DNA from: Tubulanus polymorphus
Lineage: Eukaryota; Nemertea; Palaeonemertea; Tubulaniformes; Tubulanidae
Reading direction: 5' to 3'
NCBI RefSeq assembly: GCF_964204645.1
Contig: NC_134025.1
Span: 19,872,001-19,932,000, forward strand
DNA: 60,000 bases
Shown here: positions 41,380-53,222 of the stretch, one piece after another
How positions within the stretch are numbered: position 1 is the stretch's first letter
How the letters are laid out: each line of letters opens with the position of its first letter
Program-made: the position numbers and the translations under genes
Notes under the pieces: model-generated
The model's input: the letters and a program-made list of their open reading frames with translations, nothing else
Database searches by the model: none
What the model was told of the DNA's origin: nothing

Positions 41380-43100
41380 TCACCCATATATACTGGGGAA
41401 GTGGTTTTGAAATGCCCAACAGAAAATTTCAATTTTCAACGCCCCTGGTGAGCATATAGCCTTGAGACTCACCATAATCATAGTAGATGGAACATGCCAT
41501 GTGCTACAATTTTGCAATTAATTGTGGTAAAAAATTATGCAATTAATTGTGGTAATAAATTATGCCTAGATTTAGATACCAAAATAATCTGAAAATACTA
41601 AAATTATTCAGCTATTCAACGCCCCTGGTGACCATATAAAAAAGCCAATAATCTTGATGCTCATCACAATCATAGATGATGTCATGAGCTACAACTTTGC
41701 AATTGATTGCGGTTACAAAATATCCATAGGTACCAATATAAACAGGCAAATTGAATATAATTCAATTTTCAACTCCCCTGGTGGTGAGAACAAAAAGCTG
41801 ATTAACCCCAATTCCATGCAAAAGGATGAACACTAAGACAGAGGTAACAATGATAAATATCAAAGCTATAAGTTAAAACCAGGCGATATATTCCTCAAAA
41901 AACTTTTCCTGTATATGAATGAGGACGTCAATAAGAGGACCGCCAATTACGACAATATTGACTGATGACAAATATGTCTGATATCTATAAGATCCCTTAC
42001 CATAGTATACCAATAACCAATCTTATTGAAAAATGGCCTACCTCGGAATTCGGGCAAAAATGACACAAAAAAGGTCTCCAGTCTGATTGACCCAATTTTT
42101 CTTATCTTGATGGGCCATGGGGGATACAAACATGTGTAAGATTAAGATAATTGAGTGAAGTGTCTTCAAAATTTCCCTCGAAAATTTCAACAAGAGCCCC
42201 AAGGGGCACAATGGCCAGCCTGTCAGATTTGCTTTTTATAAATGATGTAATCTGTGGGTTATATTTATCAATATACACTCCCTGCTCAATATCATTTACA
42301 TAGTAAAATCGTGTGTTAACACAGACAGCAGGAACGAATGTATTATAGAAATACGAAGTTATTGTATTGTTCAACGCCCCTGGTGGCCATATACAAAAAC
42401 CAATGAGCTTGAAACTCACCAAAATCACAGAACAGCTTATAAGCTACAACTTTCTAATTTATTGTTTCAACAAAATATGCTTAGGTATCAATATAATGTC
42501 GAAACCATGTCATGAGCTACAACTTTCCAATTGATTGTGGTAGCAAAATATGCATAGGTACAAATGTAATATAGAAATACTAAGTAATTGTAATGTTCAA
42601 CGCCCCCTGGTGGCCATAAACAAAAAACCAATGAGCTTGAAACTCACCTCAATCATAGAACATGTCATGAGCTACAACTTTCCAATTGATTATGGTAGCA
42701 AAATATGTTTAAGTATCAATTATTATGTGGAAAAACTTTTTTCCCACCTACGAATGAGTACTGATGACCCCAAGATGGCCGCCAAGTGTGTCATAATTGC
42801 CTGGTCAAAAATACCCTCTCTGATATAAAAGATCCCTTTCCAAAGAATACCCATTAAAAATTGCAATGAAACATGGCACACCATTAGAAAGCTACAGTAC
42901 TCAGAATTCAGGCCAAAATTGACATTTTTTGGGAACAAAAAAGGTCACAGGACAGCCATCTTGAGTCCGATCGACCCAATTTTTCTCATGCCAATGGGCC
43001 CTCGGGGGATACAAATATATACGAATGATCAAGGTTATTGATAAAAGTGTCTTCAAAATTTCCCTCGAAAACTTCAAAAATGTGTAAAAAGTGCTGATTT
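41380..43100. repeat. Degenerate block of about 180-bp CGCCCCTGGTG repeats
   Basis: Units starting TTCAACGCCCCTGGTGACCA recur at about 41438, 41618, 42370 and 42598, each followed by ACTCACCA/ATCATAG, GAGCTACAACTTT and CAATTGATTGTGGT then AAAATATGC. A second module (GTCTTCAAAATTTCCCTCGA near 42160 and 43050, with CCCAATTTTTCTCATG-type words) alternates with it. All frames through it are shadows. Confidence 0.7.
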
Positions 43101-43212
43101 TGGCGAACAACAATGGCTGCCAGTCGGCCATCTTGAATCTGAGAGGGCCAGTTTTTGGCCTGAAGATGTGTCTAGGGTAGATACACGTATACACCAAATA
43201 TTAAGACATTAC

Positions 43213-43328
43213 CTTGAAGCGTCTTCAAAACTTTGGAACTCTCACGAACTATCTAGATGGTTATCTCTCGACCTCAATAGCTTCAAGACCCATCTCAAAA
43301 CAATTTTGTTCCATGCAGCAAAACATTA
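43213..43328 (+). pseudogene. C-terminal relic of a LINE reverse-transcriptase ORF
   Basis: The frame reads ASSKLWNSHELSRWLSLDLN then SFKTHLKTILFHAAKH and a stop. (R/K)LWN-SLP...SL-x-SFK-x2-LKT-x-LF is the standard C-terminus of many CR1/L2/Jockey-type LINE ORF2 proteins. It is short and decayed, and AATAAAATTTGATTGAATTTG follows as a possible 3' tail. Confidence 0.5.
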
Positions 43329-45800
43329 ACTCTCGGAAAGCGAATTGTATTTAACATTTTTTTGGCAGAATAAAATTTGATTGAATTTGCAATTCGAGCA
43401 CATGGCTAATTAGCATATCAAGGTCATACACCCGATTTGATAAAACCTTTTTTTCGCGAACCTTGCGCAATTGTCAAGGATGAATTTTCTGTAGAGCAAA
43501 TAAAAATTCCTCCCAAACACCAAATCAACTAAAGATTTCATAGAAATCGATCTTGAAATACAATTTTAAATCTTAAAATAAAACCCGGAAGTAAAACAGT
43601 AGACGATACCGCGGGTTCACGTGAACACCTGATTTCTGTAAAAGAAATGTTGGTTGAGACAAAATTGTTCAGACGGTTTTAGGTGGTAATAAGTACGGAA
43701 ACGTTACGACCATGGTCGACTTATTCGATGAAATCAGGCCTATCTATGTGATATCCAAATTTTGACTTTTTTATTCTCCAGACCTCCCTGATATAGAAAT
43801 AAAAAATTTTGGTGGTACGAAAGTGCAATCACAGCGCCGACAGCGACAGAGCCGTGTCAGAGATCGGCGGAGTGAAAATTTAGGTGGACGAACACGAAGA
43901 AGTAGGCTATTGCGCTACTTGAATCGCGAAAACTCCTGGCGCGGCCCCGACGCTTTTCGTTGATTAAGTAATACAAATATCATGCAATGGGTTTTCACAA
44001 TCTACCGCCGGTATTTACCGGATTTCAATATCACTCCAAAATTCAAAGAAACCTCGATATATCGAACCGGAACACGTCCGGTAGATATCCGCGCCTGCCC
44101 AACCGGGAAACTTATTTGTTTCAATAGATATTGATAGGATCCATCATCTTCACCCGTCAAGGGATTCGAACCCACTAAGCTAAAGCCGTGCCAGAATCGG
44201 GTCGGGCCAATCACAGCCCTTGTAACTAACCACATTAGGCATTCTGTGGAATTTCCCAGTAAATGGGCCAATCAGCGAACACGTAGCGAACGCGGAAGTA
44301 TTGTCGCGTGTTGATACATGACGTCATGCGCAAAAGCGCCAGTAATGAAATCGCGATAATTCACGTGAACAGCTGCTGATATTTTCAGATAAACCAATCA
44401 CAGGGAAGACACAACTTCCTGATTGGCTGATAAAAATTGAAATTTTCCCGATTTAACTTTCGTGAAAAACGCAGAAAACATTTTTATGAGACCCTATTTC
44501 AAAATTCTGCTCGCTACGATTCCGAGAATGGATTACGCTTAAATACGTGATTTGTTCGAATATGCCCTCACTTGGCAAGCAAAAGAGCCTTTTGTGTGGA
44601 AACCATGTCATTTAAATTCCCTCCATTGGTATAGTAATAGGCTCAGCCTACGGCTGGCCTAAAAATGATTGAAAAATGCGGATTACGAGGAACTAAAAAT
44701 GGCCACCAGTCAGCAATCTTGATTCTGACCAGGACAATTTTTGAGCTTAAGATGTGTCTAGGGTAGATTACACATAGCATTGCCTCAAATAGATATGAAA
44801 TTGCTAGAATAGACGATCAACAATTGGCTACCACAAATTTTGAATACATAGCGCAATAACTTATACGACGATTCCAAAGTCTATTGCCGTGTCATTGGGA
44901 AAAATAGTGTCTAGATGATTCATACCCTATATCAATGCTCCAACCTATCTGTTTTGGATTTTCTAATAATGGCCAGATACTTATTTTATGCAAAATACCC
45001 CCTCTGCATTAGTGATTGCTGCAGATTTTATCACTTTTAAAAGAAATGCTGCTTATTCTACAAGAAAAAGGAAGACCAGATGAACAAATAAAACAAATTT
45101 GATGATGTCTCTTTTAGTTTTAGTTTTATGACTCAGTGAAAAACACCGAAATCCTGGCAAAGCGCAGCATTTCCTGAAAAATAGGCCTGGCAGGCAAAGA
45201 GTAGCCTACTGTATTTATTGAACAGTATGGGCTGATCACGCTTTTTCTTATTCGAATAAACTTACTCAAGACCCATAAATCGAAACTACCTATAGATCAA
45301 CTGATTTTCTTTCTTTTAACAAAACTTTCTAGGCCTAGTAAGAATTAAACGTGTCACTCCAAGTCCGTGAAAACAAAGCTCAAGCTACACTGGCATAAAT
45401 ATACCGCCAATATGAAACATGAGATTTACCTGTTAAACTTTCATATTTCACTCATCAAACTTTCATTTCTTAATTCGTCAAACTTTCATTTTGTATCTGT
45501 CAAAACTAAACATCAAATTTACCTGTCAATTCTAAATGCTCGTCAAAACATCCTATTTGACGGGTAGCCTATATCTAGGCCATATCAAGCATCGTACCAA
45601 CCAATATCTAACATACATGAAAGATATTTTTGACAATTGCATCCATGTTTTGAATTTAAAAATTGTGCAAGTTTTCGATTGTTTAATGAGTCATATTAGG
45701 AAGGAATTACTAACCAACATTAATGTGATAACCCAAAAAATAAGTGATTCATCAAATATTTTGTGTTATGAAATACTCTTACGGGTTTTATTCAAGTAAT
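43329..45800. other. Intergenic; GC-richer patch 43.6-44.4 kb
   Basis: 43600-44400 is richer in CpG than its surroundings (ACCGCGGGTTCACGTGAACA, GGCGCGGCCCCGACGC) and could hold the missing first exon and promoter of the Rab-effector gene, but I find no exon. A GGATTCGAACCC word at 44162 looks like a lone B box. The rest is uninformative. Confidence 0.35.
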
Positions 45801-47340
45801 CGGCCGAGATAAATGACTTGGGAATTCCAATTACAAAATCAAATTGACCTTAAAAGCAATATATAGACCAGATTAGTCTCAAATTCCTCAATTATTCTCT
45901 GCTGAACAACAGAGGTAAGTTGATTAATCTTTTTCATGCATTGAGCTTGACCACGACTGACATTTATTTAACATAGGCATATAAGTTTTCTTAACCTTAA
46001 TAATGATAATAACAAATGATAATCAAATTCTATTGTTACAATTGTTATTATCATCCAATGCCTTGATACGGAGATTGATTGTCAACATTGACAGAATGAC
46101 TGCCTCACTAAGGTCTGAATGATATATCATATGACTAACTACAGGATAGCAGCCTAGACAATATGAACTGTTCGCAATGTACTTGCTTGGACAGTATGGA
46201 GTCTTACTCATTCTTGAATTGAATTGTAAACCGCTTTGGGTTAATTTGCAATAGTACAGTACTATACAGGCCTACGCTGTATATTTACATACGGCAAAAG
46301 CTTAGGCCTATATACCACACTAATGCTAACAGATTCAAAACAAATTTTTAATAAAATGACAAGTAACCAACTAACCTTATATAAACGAAAGTTATCAAAA
46401 TAAAAACATGGCTTACATTGAGTGAAATATGCCCTACAATTACTATGTATAACCAGCGCGTTAGTACTTCTTAATAGCCTAATGGTTCTAGAACCCCTAA
46501 GTGGGTCAATTATAACAGAATTATTTACTGAGTAAAGGAATTCTATTCAGGGGTTTGATATCTTGTTTTTTTTATAGGTAAGGCCAGTTTATATGGGTCT
46601 TAAAGTTTGAATTCGTATCACAAAGCACAGGCTTGAATAGCAGATTATGGTCAAGGCTAAACAAAATAATTTATTGTCTACAGGGCAGGCAAATCCCTGA
46701 TCATGTAAAACTGCCTAATCCAACCCAATAGCCTACTTTGACAGGTTTATGCCTGGCCGCCCAAAACAATGAACAATTTTAAATATTACAACAGCATGTC
46801 GCCTACCACAAATTCTTTAGCACTACCCGTGCTTCATCACAGGACAGGGCATAACCAGCATATGAACTGTCTACTTTGTTTCAAACGTATAGATATCGGA
46901 TGTAATAACTCAGTCATCTGAGTGAGACATATTGATGTTTTCAGTTCATAGGCATGGAATGAGGTCTGAGGCTATCATTCAAATCGAGGGATATTTTAGT
47001 AAATGGCTGAACTTTTCTGTCGACGATCTTTCAACACAGCAGATATGGATACAAAAATCTTAATAGGGCTACAGCGGCCCGACCATTATCATCAGTTGGA
47101 ATAGGCCAGGGTGCCTATTTCAGGCCTATGTAGTCAATAGGCCTACAACCCGTCTGGTTGTTTTACGATCTCTAATACTTCCATTTAAGTTAGACAGTTA
47201 TTCTAATTGACACACAAATTGAAATTTTGAGTTGCTCTCTTAAGCCCATCCAACCACTAAATCAGGGGCCTATGATGATATAGCCTACCATACAGCAAAT
47301 ACTCCAAAAAGTTAGTTGTCGAATAAACACCATAATCCGT
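45801..47340. other. Intergenic, no feature recognised
   Basis: AT-rich, with many TAGGCCTA words but no domain-bearing frame and no classified repeat. Confidence 0.45.
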
Positions 47341-47353
47341 GTATACTGTAGAT

Positions 47354-47500
47354 AAATGAAGAAATCCCACACTTCGAATTTAAAATCATACGATCATACC
47401 ACCTGATGATGGCTGTTAGTCAACAGCCGAAACGTTGTGGTTTCATAACAACAAATTTGATCATATAATTTTAAATTCGAAGTGTGGGATTTCTTCATTT
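47354..47500 (+). ncRNA. Hammerhead-like ribozyme motif inside a long inverted repeat
   Basis: CTGATGA (47403-47409) is followed by stem II GGCTGTT-AGTC-AACAGCC (47411-47428, seven perfect pairs), then GAAAC (47429-47433) and GTT (47434-47436). ACCAC (47398-47402) pairs with GTGGT (47437-47441) as the start of stem I. These are all the conserved core pieces of a type I hammerhead with a minimal ACGU stem III. Around it, about 33 bp starting AAATGAAGAAATCCCACA is repeated inverted at 47468-47500, extending the outer stem. Such minimal hammerheads are known in Penelope-like retroelements. Cleavage would be expected after the GTT at 47436 and may require dimers because stem III has no loop. Confidence 0.6.
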
Positions 47501-47781
47501 AACTCCAAAAAGTGATAGTTTCAAAAAATCAACATTGAGAGTCCATGTGGATGGCTGACCTAATATTTTAAGCCCATGATTCTCTCATTTTCTAGACATT
47601 TTTGGGCCAATTCCATGACTTTTATTCAACAACTTATCATATTAGCCAGAGGTCAGTCCATCATTAACTCAAAGGCATATCACATTTCTGAATTACCAAC
47701 TACACAGGGGCTCGTATCAGAGTTGTAGGTAATGTAAAAACGATAATCTGTTAATCCAATGTATATAGTATATATATAAAA

Positions 47782-48274
47782 TAACAAGGGGGCTAACGAC
47801 GCTCACAAACTACTCGAAACTTCAGTTGCTTACTGCTTCGTTATTTCTCATCCAATTTCGATAATCCAGGCATGATATGAAAGGTAATGATGTAAAATCG
47901 GAAAATTTGCGTTTGCAAAGCTGGAAAATCCTATGGATTAACAAAACAACCGCAATATTCAGAAAATAGATGTTTTGCGCATTTGAAGCCCTCGATCATC
48001 AAAATCGGTGAAGGATTTCGCGTCGAACTCAACGTTTTAAAATTTGAAACCGGCCACATAGCATTTTCAGTCCAGGCAATTTCGGCCCTAATTTCGCATT
48101 CGAAGACATATAATTCACAAACTATTCATTGGAAGTTAACGAGATTATTTTCGTTAAAAGCAGCAAGCTATTAGCTTTCATATCATGCCTGGATTATCAA
48201 AATTGGATAAGAAATAACGAAGAAGTAAGCGACTTAAATTGAGTAGTGTGTGAGCGTCATTAGCCCCCTTGTTA
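47782..48274. mobile_element. Foldback element F1
   Basis: About 100-bp inverted arms starting TAACAAGGGGGCTAACGACG and ending CGTCATTAGCCCCCTTGTTA; the arms also share CGTTATTTCTCATCCAATTT-type sequence. A CACAGGGGCTCGT motif stands nearby at 47703. No frame. Confidence 0.7.
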
Positions 48275-48849
48275 GGCCTATTTCATATACAGGCCTACTA
48301 GACATTGGATCAACAGTAACTGATTACAATAAAACATCGCAGATTTCGGGACCGGCTCCTGTAAGGAGAAATGTCTTGTCAAGTTACCAGAGCAGATTAT
48401 GACCAAGGAGCGAGAGAAAATATGATTGCTGTAATGTTATTATTTGCATATCGTTTTGAAAACCTTGACAAATAAGGCAATATCAAACTACTAATATGCC
48501 AGTTGAGCATCATTTTTCACGTTTTTCTACAACGGGATATTGTGCCCCTGGATCTGCTTATCGTTTTTACATTACTTACAACTCTGATACAAGCCCCTGT
48601 GACCAAGTAGGCCTAGGCCTAGTAGGTGAGTGCCCAAAAAATCATTCCCAGACAGCATGCAGACAAAATAACTTAGAGAGGAAGACATTTTTTAGTGCTA
48701 AACTTTTTTTTGGCAGTGGGTATTTTACCGTATATGGCTGAGTATTTATTTACGCTATTTTACCGTACATCGTCGCTGATTGGCTGATTTACGAGGGGTG
48801 TGCGACTTAGAAAATTCAAGGACAGTGTGGAGAACAGAGTTAGAGAAAA

Positions 48850-48930
48850 TAGAGCGGATAGCGCAGGAATCAAACTCAGGCCAGCAAATTACTAGCGCAG
48901 CGTCATACCACTAGACCATCGAGCTCGCTG
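48850..48930 (-). repeat. tRNA-like sequence (pseudo-tRNA or SINE head)
   Basis: On the minus strand GATGGTCTAGTGGTATGACG matches an A box and CTGAGTTTGATTCC a B box with one mismatch, at tRNA spacing (Asp/Gly/Glu-like D arm). The acceptor stem does not close, so it is not a functional tRNA gene. Confidence 0.4.
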
Positions 48931-49288
48931 GGAAGCAGTCGAATGTTTTAACTATCTATATTACCTCACCTTACCCTTATCCTATCCCTAGAGGTAAAAC
49001 GGAACCCTCTTCTCACCCTCTCGACACTAACCCTATCGAACCCCTAACCCTAAACCCAATATAATGATTTCATTGTTACTTATTATGGAAGCCCTGAGAC
49101 AACACCTTGGGCTCATGAGTTCCCCAGTTCATAACTTCCAGAGTTTATGATATTTCGAGTTTATTTGAGCATGTACAACACTATGAAATTACGCGACATG
49201 AAGAATCCTGTTATAAGGATATTAAATCCGTTTATGTCATGAATTAACAACAAAAATGATGTCCCGCATCAACCAAGACTGGTTGACT

Positions 49289-49893
49289 CACAGGGGCTTG
49301 TCACAATTTGATAATGAATGGATGATACCAGTATCCCTGTATAAAAAAAAAGGGAGCTAACTAAATCGACTATCTGTAAATTACCTTCCCAATTAAATCG
49401 ACTGTCATTTCCCGAATTTTCAACCGATTTACACAAAATAAACTCTTATAAAAACTAGAAGACTTACTTTTTTCAATGAGCCTATGACTATCGCTCTACG
49501 ATGAATATTTCACATCGAAATCACCGTTTTCCTAAAAAAAAATCAGCCAAAATAAACCAGCACAGCAAATGATTCGACGCGATTTACAGGCGAGTGCGCG
49601 CATTAAACTGAGGAGATCTTGTCCGTTTCAGGCATTAAACACCACAAACCATACATCAAACGACGCACAACAGTCTTATCTTTCAAGTCGATGGTGATTC
49701 CACGATATTTTTAAACATTTGGAGGCGTTACGAGCACAAATTCTCAAATTGTAAATCGGTTGAAAATTCGGGAAATGACAGTCGATTGAATTGGGAAGGT
49801 AATTTACAGATAGTCGATTAAGTTAGCTCCCTTTTTTTTATACAGGGATACTGGTATCATCCATTAATTATCAAATTGTGACAAGCCCCTGTG
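49289..49893. mobile_element. Foldback element F2
   Basis: Arms of about 145 bp, starting CACAGGGGCTTGTCACAATT and ending in the complement at 49893. Shared landmarks are AAAAAAGGGAGCTAACT and AATCGACTGTCATTTCCCGA. The interior is non-coding. Confidence 0.8.
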
Positions 49894-50445
49894 TCCAATT
49901 CTGCACTGGCAGTCAACTGAAGTCGACCGGCAACCAGTCTATCATCAGCCATCTGCTTTCTTGATGGTTTATAGAAAATAAATAGATGTTTAAAAATCTA
50001 TAATAACGAGCGTTTGTTATCTTTTTCATCATTAAAACCCGAGCAGACACATCGAGAGTCACCCACCAGTTATTCGGAGTCACCCTCTTCACTAGCCCGC
50101 GCACCGAAAATCGGAGCCACCCGAGGTACCTGCTAGAGGAGGAATGGAGGCGCCCTTCAACATGCCATTAATCGCTGGTTATTCAGTTTCGTCTGAGCCT
50201 GAGACGTGGGTCTTTGATAGAGCATCGTGTTTACATTTGACGTTTCGGTATCGCAGGCTTTTTGTCATTAGACGAACTCATGAACTTGAGAACTCAGGAA
50301 GTTATGAACTCGGAACTCATGAACTCAAGATGTCGTCTCAGGGCTTCCATAACTTATAGTAAAAACTATGTAATAATGTACGGTAAAAAAGCGGAAGTAA
50401 ATACTTTTCCGTATACGGTTAAATATCCACTTCGTTTTTTTTAGC

Positions 50446-52019
50446 CTATAAATTAAGTTTCTTCGCTTAGTCCTAATTTTTTACACAACACGTACGCGGC
50501 GTTAGACCGTTGATTCTTTAATTCGTTGTACAAAATGAAGGTAGTACATGTACTTACAATTCGAGCGCACAAGAAGTCACGTTATCGAAATCCCGCGATC
50601 TAGCGATTGTAATCTCTCATGCAACACACGCACGCCGCCGCGCGTAAACTGTCAAAAATTATGTTATAACCGCAGCGCAACAGACGTGTTCTGTGTTCAC
50701 CGCGAGTGCCCGAACTATGCGACCGAAACGATGATAGATTGAAACTCTAGCCACAGTAATGAATCGTTAACTATTGTGTTGCTAATATTTACGGTATGGA
50801 TTTGATTAAATTTTCACGCCTGTTGGATGGATATTTTATGTATAGAAGTTCGTTTGAAAAGAAAATAATGATCCACCGGGTTTAGGTTTTATGATGTGTG
50901 GGAGGATTGCGCAATACATGGCGCTGCAATATTTGTAGACTGGTTGCCGGTCTCTACCTTCAGTTAGACAGTTCAGTTAGACTACTCCAGACTCATCTTT
51001 GTCACAACCCAAGTGGCAATCACCCCGTATTCAAACTATTATAAATTGAAGATTTCAAAGGTGGGCACGATGATTTGTTCAAATCATCGTTCTCTCCAGG
51101 AAAAGAAGAAAAATAATTCATATGAAGTAGAAGATTAAGAAATTAGAAATTATGTAAACGGAAGCCAAATCATTCATTACGAGCGGGTGGATCCGATTGT
51201 TTTTTGAATTTTTGCTACGCTGGGTGGCCCCGCAACCGCCAATTCGTTCGTTGGAATTAATACAATTTATATCTCCCAGTTATGATGTGATTGGGATTTT
51301 GAAAAATCAATCTTCTGAGAATAGAATGGTACCGGTATTAGTAGTACGTATTTATAGTTTAGTATCACGTAGTAAAGACTGCTTAGAGGGTGGATGATAT
51401 CCTCGTTAGTAAGCCTGTACCATGAAGTTCCTTATTGGCTTATCATAAAGCCGTTCTTCTAAATAATCCAGACGGTAAATATGGACCGAACCTCAACTGC
51501 ATATTAAAACACAACAAGGTGACAACTGCAGTCCTTGGTATGCCGATGTGATGAATAAATTCGACGATCATACAAACATTTCGGGGACAAAAATCAGCGG
51601 TCACATAATTTCCTAGAATTGGCATTTAAGTCCAACTTTCCCTAAGTTGAATAGCTCACAGACTTGGAATCATACCGAAAATAGCAATAGTGGAATTTAT
51701 TCCTATTTCACTCGGAATAAAACGAGGAAAGATTTTGGCGTACGATGGCGATCAAGATAACTTTTGAAATCTAAGATAGTTGATTCCTAGTCTTAGTTTC
51801 GTCAAGCGACTCCCTTTTGTTAAAATGTAATCATTCCTAGCTCACAAACGGTATAAACCTCGAAAATCACTAACTATAATGATTCTAGATCTCGAGTCGG
51901 AAGTTACCAATAATCCCTTAATGTGAAATTAAACTACTGATGTCCAGCTCAGAGACTCTAAATTTACACAAACACTCGTGAGAAAAGGGCGATGATTAAC
52001 TCAGAAACTCAGAATGTAC
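50446..52019. other. Intergenic, CpG-richer at 50.5-50.75 kb, otherwise nothing seen
   Basis: ACACGTACGCGGCGTTAGAC and ACGCACGCCGCCGCGCGTAA mark a short CpG-rich stretch that could be a promoter. The open frames here have no recognisable domain. Diverged minisatellite-like units begin near 51940. Confidence 0.35.
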
Positions 52020-53222
52020 CTAACAAAATCACTTTTGAAATTAAAAGGGCAATGATTTCAGCTCACAGTAACTCGGAATTTACCTAGAAAGTCAGTTGGG
52101 AAATTTAAAAAAGATGATTTCAGCTCAGAAACTCAGAATTTACCTAAATCACTTGTGAAATGCGAGGATTTCACTTCAGAAATGTAGCGTTGTGACATCG
52201 CTCTCTTGAAAAGAATCCATTGTTGTTCTGGTGAGTTGTGTGTGATCCCAGTTGTCACTGCGAAATTAAAAGGGCGATGATTTCGGCTCAGTAACTCGGA
52301 ATTTACCTAAAAGTCGCTTGCAAAATTAAAAGGGCGATCATTTCGGCTCAGAAACTAGGAATTTACCTACAAAATCGCTTGCGAAATTAAAAGGGCGATG
52401 ATTTCGGCTCAGAAACTCGGAATTTACCTAAAAAGTCGTTTGCGGAATTAAAAGGGCGATGATATTAGGTCAGAAACTCGGAATTTACCTAAAAAGTCAC
52501 TTGCGAAATTAAAAGGGCGATGATTTCAGGTCAGAAACTCGGAATTTACCTACAGAATCACTTGCGAAATGAAAAGGGCGATAATTTCGGCTCAGAAACT
52601 CGTAATTTACCTACAGAATCACTTGCGAAATGAAAAGGGCGATAATTTCGGCTCAGAAACTCGGAATTTACCTAAAAGTCGCTTGCGAAATTAAAAGGGC
52701 GACAATTTCGGCTCAGAAACTAGGAATTTACCTAAAAAGTCGCTTGCGAAATTATAAGGGCGATCATTTCGGCTCAGAAACAAGGAATTTACCTAAAAAG
52801 TCGCTTGCGAAATTAAAAGGGCGATCATTTCGGCTCAGAAACTCGAAATTTACCTAAAAAGTTGCTTAAGAAATTAAAAGGGCGATGATTTCGGCTCAGA
52901 AACTCGGAATTTACCTAAAAAGTCGCTTCCGAGATTAAAAGAGCGATCATTTCAGCTCAGAAACTCGAAATTAACCTACAAAATCACTTGCGAAATTAAA
53001 AGGGCGATGATTTCAGGTCAGAAACTCGGAATTTACCTAAAAAGTCACTTGCGGAATTAAAAAGGCGATGATTTCAGGTCAGAAACTCGGAATTTACCTA
53101 AAAAGTCACTTGCGAAATTAAAAGGGCGATGATTTCAGCTCAGAAACTCGGAAAATACCTAAAAAGTGACTTGCGGAAATAAAAGGGCGATGATTTCAAC
53201 TCAGAAACAAGGAATTTACGTA
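52020..53222. repeat. 61-bp minisatellite, roughly 18-20 copies
   Basis: The unit reads GCGAAATTAAAAGGGCGATG, then ATTTCGGCTCAGAAACTCGG, then AATTTACCTAAAAAGTCGCTT. Copies from 52258 on are 80-95 percent alike by eye; copies left of that are more diverged and one is interrupted around 52185-52255. The unit is 60-61 bp, not a clean multiple of three, so frames through it are not genes. Confidence 0.9.

Larger units (their letters stand above)
48712..50432. mobile_element. Older, larger foldback with F2 nested inside
   Basis: Two separated blocks match in inverted orientation: GGCAGTGGGTATTTTACCGT... at 48712-48775 with the complement of 50376-50432, and TATGGAAGCCCTGAGACAAC... at 49084-49165 with the complement of 50270-50357. 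The arms are decayed. F2 lies within the interior. Confidence 0.55.

Noticed and set aside
40348-43420. ATGGCTAATTAGCATATCAAGG repeated at 40.35 and 43.40 kb
   Set aside because: A single short match between decayed repeat regions; not enough to define an element.
44150-44200. GGATTCGAACCC as a tRNA gene
   Set aside because: A B-box-like word only; no matching A box or acceptor stem in either direction.
52630-52857. Frame with repeated KGDHFGSETRNLPKK-like peptide
   Set aside because: Shadow of the 61-bp minisatellite; the unit is not a multiple of three so the frame drifts.
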